DNA of 10,189 nucleotides, taken from the NCBI GenBank assembly GCA_900552925.1, contig USBH01000039.1, positions 1-10,189 on the forward strand, given 5' to 3'. The stretch is from an uncultured Oscillospiraceae bacterium (GTDB lineage: Bacteria > Bacillota > Clostridia > Oscillospirales > Acutalibacteraceae). Positions 1 through 6,453 of this stretch are shown in pieces. A program made the translations under genes and the position numbers. The notes beneath the pieces were generated by a model. The model saw only the letters and a list, made by a program, of their open reading frames with translations. It searched no databases and had not been told where the DNA came from. Positions within the stretch are counted from its first letter, which is position 1; each line of letters opens with the position of its first letter.

Positions 1-17
1 ATGTGTATAAGAGACAG
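1..17 (+). other. Nextera/Tn5 mosaic-end adapter remnant (not genomic)
   Basis: The first 17 bases match the 3' part of the 19-bp Tn5 mosaic end used in Nextera libraries, lacking only its first two bases. Genome sequence begins at 18. An apparent ORF starting at base 1 reads MCIRDR, a translation of the adapter, and should not be annotated. Confidence 0.97.
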
Positions 18-68
18 GCGCTGCGCCCGTACATGGGCGGCAAGGACGTCATCGTCCCGAAGAAGTAA
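18..68 (+). CDS. C-terminal end of an unidentified protein (5' truncated)
   Basis: The frame that begins right after the adapter gives 16 codons (ALRPYMGGKDVIVPKK) and then TAA at 66-68. Almost every codon ends in G or C, as in the confident genes of this window. A strong intrinsic terminator starts 7 bases after the stop, which is what the end of a real gene should look like. The fragment is too short to identify, and I recognise no family from it. The rest of the gene lies off the contig to the left. Confidence 0.55.
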   Translation, partial: ALRPYMGGKDVIVPKK

Positions 69-74
69 ACAGGC

Positions 75-122
75 AAAGGCCGCCGAAGCCCGGTGTGAAA
101 CCGCCGGTCCGGCGGCCTTTTT
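75..122 (+). terminator. Intrinsic terminator after the left-edge gene
   Basis: A perfect 11-bp stem (75-85 pairs with 110-120, AAAGGCCGCCG with CGGCGGCCTTT) has a 24-nt loop and ends in TTTTT at 118-122. The A-run on the left arm means it could also work on the minus strand, but no minus gene ends here. Confidence 0.85.
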
Positions 123-185
123 GCGCGCAGCTCCGCGCTGCACGCGGGGCGCAGAACGCAGTTTTCCGCTTTTTCCGCGCCTCCA

Positions 186-460
186 TGTGAAAAACTTTTC
201 CTGCGGATATGTGGAAAAGCAGGAAAGCACAACAGATTATACAGAATCGATGTATATCGTCATTAACGCGCGGTTTCCATAAAACGGCAAAATATGCGGA
301 ATTTCCGCAAATATTTTCAAAATGGCCGCGAGAAAAAGCAGGAATAATCTTGCTTTTTGAATGAATAATTATGCTGGATTTTCCCAGAAAACCCTGTGGA
401 AAACTCGGTGGAAAGTGTGGAAAACCACACGGTATAGTGGCAAAACGCTTGTTTTTCACA
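186..460. repeat. Cluster of DnaA-box-like 9-mers
   Basis: TGTGGAAAA, the reverse of TTTTCCACA and one mismatch from the canonical TTATCCACA box, occurs exactly at 210-218, 395-403 and 416-424. The last two start 21 bp apart, about two helical turns. Related 9-mers are TGTGAAAAA at 186-194, a degenerate GGTGGAAAG at 407-415, and TTTTTCACA on the opposite orientation at 452-460. The intervening DNA at 280-380 is AT-rich for this genome. Whether DnaA binds here is inference. Confidence 0.45.
333..358 (+). repeat. AT-rich hairpin
   Basis: An 8-bp stem, AAAAAGCA (333-340) with TGCTTTTT (351-358), encloses a 10-nt loop. The right arm itself ends in five Ts, so it could be a weak terminator, but no gene end precedes it. 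Confidence 0.4.
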
Positions 461-499
461 ATTTGTCGACGGCTCGTTGAAAGGCAGAATGCACGGTTC

Positions 500-544
500 C
501 ATGCAGAAAGGCCGTCGGTGGGGAATCGGCGGCCTTTCTGCATG
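500..544. repeat. 15-bp perfect inverted repeat
   Basis: CATGCAGAAAGGCCG at 500-514 is perfectly complementary to CGGCCTTTCTGCATG at 530-544, with a 15-nt loop. Neither side has a proper T-run, only AGTTTTCC on the right, so it is a poor intrinsic terminator. A partial extra copy of the arm (AAAGGCAGAATGCA) lies just upstream at 480-493. Its role is unknown. Confidence 0.6.
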
Positions 545-596
545 AGTTTTCCGGACGAAACGGTATGCGCTTTCGCTGCGTTTTCAGGGCGCAAAA

Positions 597-630
597 GGAT
601 AAAAAGAAAAGGGCCGCGCGGCGGCGGCCC
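597..630 (-). terminator. Intrinsic terminator of the MFS permease gene
   Basis: On the minus strand, a GGGCCGC/GCGGCCC stem (611-617 with 624-630, 6-nt loop) is followed by TTTTCTTTTT, complementary to 601-610. It lies 17 bases beyond the stop of the minus-strand permease gene. Confidence 0.8.
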
Positions 631-647
631 CAAATCCGGCTGTGTGT

Positions 648-1862
648 TCAGTTGTTTTCCGCGGCGGGCGCGTTTTCGCCCTTCTTGATGAAGCTGACGG
701 CGAAGACGAGGATCGAGAGGAACATCAGGCCGCTGGCGATCAGGTAGAACGGCTTGCCGCCGACCGCGTCGAACAGGAAGCCGCCGAGCAGGTTGCCGAG
801 GATGCCGGCGATCTGCGAGACGGAGACGAACAGGCCGTGCGCCGTGGCGCGCAGCTCGACGGGCGCGAGCTCGTAGATGTAGTTGGTCGCTGTGCCGATG
901 AAGAGGCCGTTGCCGAAGCCGAAGACCGCGGCGAACACGACGAATTCGGGCAGCGTCGTGACGAACAGGCCGAGGAGGAGGCACTCGACGCCCATAAACG
1001 CCGCCGCAAGCATGATGAGGTAGCGCAGCTGGAAGCGGCGGCGCAGCTTTACGATAAAGAACAGAAACGGGATCTCCATCAGCGCGCGGACCGAAAGCAC
1101 CAGGCCGACGTTTGTGCTGTCGATGTTGATCGAGGTCATCAGGTACGGCAGGAAGTTGCTTTCGAAGGCGGTGCCGACGTAAAAGAAGAAGCCGAAGATG
1201 AGAAAGGCGACGAAGCGGCGGTCCTTGAACAGCTTGCCCGCGCCCATGCGGCTTTTCCTTGCGCGGCCGCCGCTCTGCGGCTCGCGGCAGAAGAAGGCGA
1301 GGAGGATGGTCGGGACCATGACGATCGCCGCGACGAAGAACGTGGAGGAAACGCCGAAGGCCGGGATCAGCAGGTTGACGGCGAGGATGCCGGCGATCGC
1401 GAACCACAGCGAGCCGCTGCTGCGGATGGTCCCGTAGTTCAGCCCGTTTTCCGCGCAGTTGCGCACGGTCAGGTTGTCGACGAAGGCCGACATCGGCGAG
1501 CGGAAGAAGTTGACGATCGGGATGACGATTAAAAACAGAAGCGCAGAGTAGGGCTGCCCGGTCGGGATCAGCGGGATCAGCGCGAAGAGCGAGACGCCGA
1601 GCGTCAGCGTCAGCATCACGATCTTGCGCACGCCGCCGATCCGGTCGCTGACCATGCCCCAGAAGGTCATCGCGACGATTGCGACCGCGCACGCGATGGC
1701 GTTCAGCAGGCCGAACTGCGCGGCGGGGAAGCCGTTGTTCTGCAGGTAAACGGTCTGGTAGCCGCCGATGGCCATGGAGGCCCAGAAGGTGCTCTGCAGA
1801 ACGGTGAGGCGCAGCGCCTCGCTGTTCTGCGGCGTTAGGGCAGGAAAATGAAGCTTTCTCAT
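648..1862 (-). CDS. MFS permease, MFS_1-like / LacY-type group
   Basis: This is a 404-residue integral membrane carrier with about 12 hydrophobic segments, expected in the cytoplasmic membrane as a proton-coupled importer or exporter. The loop after the second helix contains WGMVSDRIGGVRK, the MFS motif A (G-x-x-x-D-R-x-G-x-R). The FFRSPMSAFVDNL and NYGTIRSSGSLWFAIAG stretches resemble the MFS_1_like/nucleoside-proton symporter-type group (family call from memory). A basic loop near residues 200-220 joins the two six-helix halves. I start at the ATG at 1862 because AAAGGA lies 10 bases upstream. An in-frame TTG at 1892 would add 10 residues but has no ribosome site. The gene is single, divergent from guaB, and ends in its own terminator. 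The substrate cannot be read from the sequence. Confidence 0.85.
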   Translation of the reverse strand: MRKLHFPALTPQNSEALRLTVLQSTFWASMAIGGYQTVYLQNNGFPAAQFGLLNAIACAVAIVAMTFWGMVSDRIGGVRKIVMLTLTLGVSLFALIPLIPTGQPYSALLFLIVIPIVNFFRSPMSAFVDNLTVRNCAENGLNYGTIRSSGSLWFAIAGILAVNLLIPAFGVSSTFFVAAIVMVPTILLAFFCREPQSGGRARKSRMGAGKLFKDRRFVAFLIFGFFFYVGTAFESNFLPYLMTSINIDSTNVGLVLSVRALMEIPFLFFIVKLRRRFQLRYLIMLAAAFMGVECLLLGLFVTTLPEFVVFAAVFGFGNGLFIGTATNYIYELAPVELRATAHGLFVSVSQIAGILGNLLGGFLFDAVGGKPFYLIASGLMFLSILVFAVSFIKKGENAPAAENN

Positions 1863-1871
1863 GCGGTATTC

Positions 1872-1878
1872 ATCCTTT
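1872..1878 (-). promoter_or_regulatory. Ribosome binding site deciding the permease start
   Basis: Minus-strand AAAGGAT lies 10 bases before the ATG at 1862. It falls inside the reading frame opened by the upstream TTG (1892), which has no such site, so the ATG is preferred. Confidence 0.7.
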
Positions 1879-1915
1879 TTGCGAATTTTCAATACAACCC
1901 GGTTGGTCTAGGTAA

Positions 1916-1944
1916 AATGTATATCAAAGCGGCGGAGCTGTCAA
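1916..1944 (-). promoter_or_regulatory. Sigma-A-type promoter for the MFS permease
   Basis: On the minus strand, a perfect -35 TTGACA (complement of 1939-1944) is followed by a 17-bp spacer and a -10 TACATT (complement of 1916-1921, 4 of 6 matches). Transcription would start near 1909, about 47 bases before the ATG. Confidence 0.7.
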
Positions 1945-1991
1945 GTTTTTTCCGCGCTTTTTAACGGAAATCCCCGCGGATTTTCCGCCGC

Positions 1992-2033
1992 GTCCGCACT
2001 GTGCGGACAGCATGTCGCTTTTTGTCGCTTTTT
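1992..2033. repeat. Hairpin plus tandem 10-bp repeat between two divergent promoters
   Basis: GTCCGCA (1992-1998) pairs with TGCGGAC (2002-2008) around a 3-nt loop. Close by, GTCGCTTTTT occurs twice head to tail (2014-2023 and 2024-2033). Both lie 59-105 bp upstream of the guaB -35 element. This could be a regulator site, or a simple terminator-like relic. Confidence 0.45.
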
Positions 2034-2091
2034 CCTAAGAAGGAACGGTAAGGTGAGGAGAAATATCTCTGTTTTTCATCGGCCGAACCGG

Positions 2092-2120
2092 TTGAAAAAA
2101 GGCCGCCGAAGTGATAGAAT
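2092..2120 (+). promoter_or_regulatory. Sigma-A-type promoter for guaB
   Basis: The -35 TTGAAA (2092-2097), 17-bp spacer and -10 TAGAAT (2115-2120) each differ from consensus by one base. Transcription would start near 2127, leaving a leader of about 94 bases. I did not recognise a purine riboswitch core in the leader. Confidence 0.75.
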
Positions 2121-2133
2121 TTAATATCAATAA

Positions 2134-3699
<1,566 letters not shown>

Positions 3700-3721
3700 T
3701 CGGCTGTAAGTTGAAAACAGA

Positions 3722-3754
3722 GGCCCTGCTCTTCACCGGAGAGCGGGGCCTTTT
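3722..3754 (+). terminator. Intrinsic terminator of guaB
   Basis: GGCCCTGCTCT (3722-3732) pairs with AGAGCGGGGCC (3740-3750), 11 bp with one T-G wobble and a 7-nt loop, followed by TTTT. It begins 22 bases after the guaB stop. Confidence 0.85.
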
Positions 3755-3800
3755 GGCGCGCCGCACACAGCAGGCGTGCGGGTTTTGCAGGAAACGGACG

Positions 3801-3887
3801 AACGGCTTCGCCGATATGGACGCGGACGGGTATCTCGACCGCCTGTACGTCCACAAGGACTACCAGGGCCGGGGCGTCGCGACGGCG
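3801..3887 (+). pseudogene. Relic of a GNAT-family N-acetyltransferase (about 29 codons)
   Basis: In one plus-strand frame this stretch reads GFADMDADGYLDRLYVHKDY and continues QGRGVATA. That is the beta4 strand plus the acetyl-CoA pyrophosphate-binding motif A (Q/R-x-x-G-x-G/A; here Q-G-R-G-V-A) of the GNAT superfamily. A whole GNAT protein has about 140-170 residues. Here neither the N-terminal helices nor the C-terminal half can be found, and the frame runs straight into the terminator hairpin at 3904. The core carries no stop or obvious frameshift, so the ends were probably lost by deletion fairly recently. No ribosome site or credible start precedes it. It lies between the guaB terminator and the terminator of the opposing operon. 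Confidence 0.65.
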
Positions 3888-3896
3888 CAGGCGAAT

Positions 3897-3951
3897 AAAA
3901 AAGGCGGAAAGCCCCGTGTTCCGGCAAAGGCCGGGAGGCGGGGCTTTCCGC
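3897..3951 (-). terminator. Intrinsic terminator of the phospholipase-like/UMF1 transporter operon
   Basis: A perfect 13-bp stem, GCGGAAAGCCCCG (3904-3916) with CGGGGCTTTCCGC (3939-3951), contains an inner CCGGC/GCCGG pairing. On the minus strand it is followed by TTTTTT (complement of 3897-3902). It lies about 70 bases past the stop of the minus-strand transporter gene and also caps transcription from the guaB side. Confidence 0.85.
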
Positions 3952-4022
3952 TGTGTTTCTGCAGTTTCGCACGGCCGTGCAGCGGGGAAAACCCGCGCTG
4001 CGCTGCGGCGGAAAACAATATG

Positions 4023-5270
4023 TTACGACTTCGCGCGGTTCAGCCTGTCGGCGTAGCAGAAAATGACGAAGCCGATGACGAAGATCACGGCGATCGCGCC
4101 GACGGCGATGCTCTCGTTGCCGGTCGTCTGGCTGACGACGGCGACGATCAACGTGCCGAGGAACGACGCGCCCTTGCCGCAGATGTCGAACAGGCCGAAG
4201 TATTCGCCGCTCTTTTCGGCGGGGATAATCTTCGCGAAGTAGGAGCGCGACAGCGCCTGAATGCCGCCCTGGAACATGCCGACCGCGACGGCCAGCGTCC
4301 AGAACTGCCACTGGTACTGCAGGAAGATCGCGAAGAGCGCGATGCCCGTATAGGCGAGGATGCAGATCTTGATGAGCAGGCCCGTGCTGTACTTGGCGGC
4401 GAAGCGGCCGAAGAGGATCGCGAACGGGAAGGCGACGATCTGCGTCAGGAGCAGCGCGAGCAGCAGGCCGGTCGAATCCAGGCCGACCGCCGTACCGTAC
4501 GCCGTCGCCATCTCGATGATTGTGTAGACGCCGTCGATGAAGAAGAAGAACGAGAGCAGGAAGATGAAGATGTGCTTTTCGCGGCGTATGTTCTTGAAGG
4601 TGCGGACGAAGCGGCGGAACGTCTCGGAGATCTTTGTGCCGCTCGTCTCGGAGTAGGCGGTGTGTCTGTAGGTGCGCAGCAGCGGGATCGTCAGCCCGAC
4701 CCACCACACGGTCGTGATCAGGAAGGCGATCAGCATGGCCGTCGTCTGGCTGATGCCGAAGCGCTCGTAGAACAGCACGACGACGAGGGAGAGGATGAAC
4801 GGGATGCAGCTGCCGATGTAGCCGAACGCGTAGCCGAGCGAGGAGACCTTGTCCATGCGCGACTCCGTCGTGATCTCGGGCAGCATCGCGTCGTAGAAGA
4901 CGTTTGCGGAGGAGTAGCCGACCTTCGCGATCACGAAGATGACGAGGAACGAGACCCAGCCCCAGGCAAAGCCGAGGCAGGCGCAGCCGAGCGCGCCGAG
5001 GATGAGGGAGGCGACAAACAGGATCGGCTTCATGTTCCGGCGGTCGGCCAGCGTGCCGAGCAGCGGCGAGGAGACGGCGACGAGCAGCGTGGAGACGGAG
5101 CCGGCGTAGCCCCATGCGGCGAGATAGTCGCTGTCCGAGATGCCCTCGCCCGCGGCGAGCGCGTTGAAGTAGATCGGGATGATCGTCGAGACCAGCAGGA
5201 TGAACGCCGAGTTGCCGACGTCGTACAGGATCCAGGCTTTTTCACCGCGGGTCAGTTTGAATTTTTCCAT
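4023..5270 (-). CDS. MFS transporter, ATG22/UMF1 family
   Basis: This 415-residue carrier has about 12 membrane segments and a cytosolic central loop near residues 205-235. The N-terminal YDVGNSAF signature, the motif A-like GTLADRRNMKP, the SSANVFYDAMLPEI segment and the QALSRSYFAKIIP...EYFGLFDICGKGAS segment together identify the ATG22-like UMF1 family. The founding yeast member, Atg22, exports amino acids from the vacuole; the bacterial members' substrates are mostly unknown. The ATG at 5270 has AAGAGGA 9 bases upstream. The gene follows the phospholipase-like gene by 57 bases with no promoter visible between them, so the two are probably cotranscribed. The sequence looks intact. Confidence 0.88.
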   Translation of the reverse strand: MEKFKLTRGEKAWILYDVGNSAFILLVSTIIPIYFNALAAGEGISDSDYLAAWGYAGSVSTLLVAVSSPLLGTLADRRNMKPILFVASLILGALGCACLGFAWGWVSFLVIFVIAKVGYSSANVFYDAMLPEITTESRMDKVSSLGYAFGYIGSCIPFILSLVVVLFYERFGISQTTAMLIAFLITTVWWVGLTIPLLRTYRHTAYSETSGTKISETFRRFVRTFKNIRREKHIFIFLLSFFFFIDGVYTIIEMATAYGTAVGLDSTGLLLALLLTQIVAFPFAILFGRFAAKYSTGLLIKICILAYTGIALFAIFLQYQWQFWTLAVAVGMFQGGIQALSRSYFAKIIPAEKSGEYFGLFDICGKGASFLGTLIVAVVSQTTGNESIAVGAIAVIFVIGFVIFCYADRLNRAKS

Positions 5271-5279
5271 GTTCTTCAG

Positions 5280-5286
5280 TCCTCTT
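5280..5286 (-). promoter_or_regulatory. Ribosome binding site of the UMF1-type transporter
   Basis: Minus-strand AAGAGGA lies 9 bases before the ATG at 5270. It sits in the 57-base gap after the upstream gene and suggests independent translation from a shared mRNA. Confidence 0.65.
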
Positions 5287-5327
5287 TCCAGAAATTTTGG
5301 GCGCAGGGGGATGGGGCGCGAAGGCGG

Positions 5328-6122
5328 TCAGCCCTCGAAGGTCCGGTCGAAGTCCGGCCCGGCGGGGCGGCCGTTTTCGAGGTAGTTGTCCGCCTCGGCA
5401 AACAGCTTCTGCACGAGCGCCAGCGCCTCCTCGAACCGCGCGAACATCTGCGCGTCGCAGTCCGCAAGGCGCGGGTTCGGCTTTTCGGTCATCATCATGT
5501 CGGCGATCGCGTCGTGGTGCAGCGTGATGTACAGCCCCTTGTCGAGCACCGCGCGGAACGCCCGGCTGCTGCTGTAGAGCACGCGCCCGTAAAACACCAT
5601 CGAGTTCAGGCTTTTTTCCACCGTGTCGGTCACGGCCGGCGGATAAAACGGCGCGATGACCGCGGCGTTCCGGCGCGTCGTCTCGAAGTGGCCGCAGGGG
5701 TCGAACGTCAGCGGGTCGATGCTGTCGCGGGTCAGCAGCGCGCGGTCGAAGGAGGTCTCCACCGCGGCGTGCGTCACGTTCAGCTCCGCCATGGCCTGCG
5801 CGACGTACGGGTGGCACAGCGTGTCGAGCGCGAAATGGCAGAGCAGGCCGTACAGGTACGCGCGCGCGGCGCGCCGGTCCTTGGCGGCGGCGAGCACCTT
5901 TTTGCCGCGCGCGAGGAATTCCCGGCCGGAGCGGTGGTGCGCCTCATGGCCGAGGCGGTTCACCTTGTTCGGCAGAACGGGGCGGTAAAAGAAAAAAAGG
6001 TCGGGGCCGTGCAGGCCGATATCGTACAGCGCGCGGTTTTCGAGACAAAGCGACTGTACGGCAGGCTGCGCGCGGTCGAGCGCCGCGCAGCCGAAGCGGT
6101 AATGGGCGTAAAAAGCGGGCAT
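5328..6122 (-). CDS. Zinc-dependent phospholipase C-like protein
   Basis: This 264-residue protein, starting MPAFYAHYRFG, resembles the Zn-dependent phospholipase C/S1-P1 nuclease fold (Pfam Zn_dep_PLPC). Histidines and acids fall in the order expected for a trinuclear zinc site: His7, Asp41 (HGPDLFFFY), His59/62/63, His96 and Asp100 (LCHFALD), His104, and His118 with Glu122. The HxxxD and HxxxE spacings match those of Bacillus cereus PLC, as I recall them. Unlike that secreted enzyme there is no signal peptide, so it is probably cytosolic and its substrate need not be a phospholipid. I start at 6122, where AAGGA lies 11 bases upstream and family homology begins. An in-frame ATG at 6197 adds 25 unlikely residues and almost coincides with the predicted transcription start. 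It appears to be the first gene of an operon with the UMF1-type transporter. Confidence 0.8.
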   Translation of the reverse strand: MPAFYAHYRFGCAALDRAQPAVQSLCLENRALYDIGLHGPDLFFFYRPVLPNKVNRLGHEAHHRSGREFLARGKKVLAAAKDRRAARAYLYGLLCHFALDTLCHPYVAQAMAELNVTHAAVETSFDRALLTRDSIDPLTFDPCGHFETTRRNAAVIAPFYPPAVTDTVEKSLNSMVFYGRVLYSSSRAFRAVLDKGLYITLHHDAIADMMMTEKPNPRLADCDAQMFARFEEALALVQKLFAEADNYLENGRPAGPDFDRTFEG

Positions 6123-6133
6123 AGATTCACCGG

Positions 6134-6138
6134 TCCTT
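6134..6138 (-). promoter_or_regulatory. Ribosome binding site deciding the phospholipase-like start
   Basis: Minus-strand AAGGA lies 11 bases before the ATG at 6122. The alternative ATG at 6197 has no purine-rich site in front of it. Confidence 0.55.
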
Positions 6139-6152
6139 GTCAGTTTTGTGGC

Positions 6153-6197
6153 TTGCAGCCTTCGGCCGTGCGCGTGCGCTTTTGCGCAGGGCTGCAA
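6153..6197 (-). promoter_or_regulatory. Structured 5' leader of the phospholipase-like operon
   Basis: TTGCAGCC (6153-6160) and GGCTGCAA (6190-6197) form an 8-bp outer stem. Inside, TGCGC (6175-6179) and GCGCA (6184-6188) form a tetraloop hairpin, so a two-tier structure occupies most of the leader between the predicted start near 6202 and the ribosome site. On the minus strand no T-run follows it, so it is not a plain terminator. Confidence 0.45.
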
Positions 6198-6208
6198 TTT
6201 CTGTATCT

Positions 6209-6237
6209 ATGATAACCGTTTCCTGTAAATTTTACAA
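6209..6237 (-). promoter_or_regulatory. Sigma-A-type promoter for the phospholipase-like/UMF1 operon
   Basis: On the minus strand, -35 TTGTAA (complement of 6232-6237), a 17-bp spacer and -10 TATCAT (complement of 6209-6214) are found. The -10 has 5 of 6 matches and the -35 has 4 of 6. It is divergent from the GH3 promoter, whose -10 is identical. Confidence 0.6.
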
Positions 6238-6318
6238 TCTCCGGAATGTAAAACTATGGCGGAATCTTTTAGTTTTTTCTATAAATTGATTTTACACAGA
6301 CTTTTTTTCTGTGCGCTC

Positions 6319-6347
6319 TTGCCAGAAAAGCCAAAATCGATTATCAT
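6319..6347 (+). promoter_or_regulatory. Sigma-A-type promoter for the GH3 gene
   Basis: TTGCCA (6319-6324), a 17-bp spacer and TATCAT (6342-6347) each match consensus at 5 of 6 positions. Transcription would start near 6354, giving a leader of about 100 bases. Confidence 0.65.
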
Positions 6348-6357
6348 AGAATATAGG

Positions 6358-6436
6358 AAAAGCCCGGGCAGGCCGCGGGGGCGGTCCGGGCCTCCGGCCG
6401 CCAGCCTTTCGGAAGGGCCGGCCCGAGAAAAGACAG
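6358..6436 (+). promoter_or_regulatory. GC-rich structured 5' leader of the GH3 gene
   Basis: The leader is very GC-rich and contains several pairings. The clearest is CCGGCC (6394-6399) with GGCCGG (6416-6421), enclosing CCTT/AAGG around TCGG. It ends just before the purine-rich ribosome site. A regulatory role is only inferred. Confidence 0.35.
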
Positions 6437-6442
6437 AAAGGA
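6437..6442 (+). promoter_or_regulatory. Ribosome binding site deciding the GH3 start
   Basis: AAAGGA, extended to AGAAAGGAAAG, lies 11 bases before the ATG at 6454. The same frame opens earlier at an ATG at 6256, but that codon lies upstream of the promoter. Confidence 0.65.
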
Positions 6443-6453
6443 AAGATGCCAAA

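Larger units (their letters stand above)
123..599. other. Gene-poor, AT-richer spacer with hairpins and DnaA-box-like repeats
   Basis: No frame here has the strong GC-third-position pattern of the real genes. Short open frames on both strands have unremarkable composition and no clear ribosome site. The spacer holds an imperfect palindrome at 295-309 (TGCGGAA/TTCCGCA), an AT-rich hairpin at 333-358 (AAAAAGCA/TGCTTTTT), a 15-bp inverted repeat at 500-544, and a series of TGTGGAAAA or TGTGAAAAA 9-mers. I see no tRNA or recognisable structured RNA. Confidence 0.6.

Noticed and set aside
1..282. 93-codon plus-strand frame starting MCIRDRR
   Set aside because: Its start and first residues are translated adapter. 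The rest crosses a terminator and has no gene-like codon pattern.
317..502. 61-codon minus-strand frame in the left spacer
   Set aside because: It has no ribosome site and no GC-third-position bias, and it overlaps the DnaA-box-like repeats and part of the inverted repeat.
642..1532. 296-codon plus-strand frame opposite the MFS permease
   Set aside because: It is an antisense shadow of the permease in GC-rich DNA, made of charged, low-complexity residues with no family signature.
3711..6212. 833-codon plus-strand frame spanning the GNAT relic and the opposite strand of two genes
   Set aside because: Only the 29-codon GNAT core is homologous to anything I recognise. The rest runs antisense to the UMF1 transporter and the phospholipase-like gene.
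6256..6453. Upstream in-frame ATG giving the GH3 protein 66 extra residues
   Set aside because: It lies before the predicted promoter, has no ribosome site and encodes no family homology. The 6454 start has a good site.
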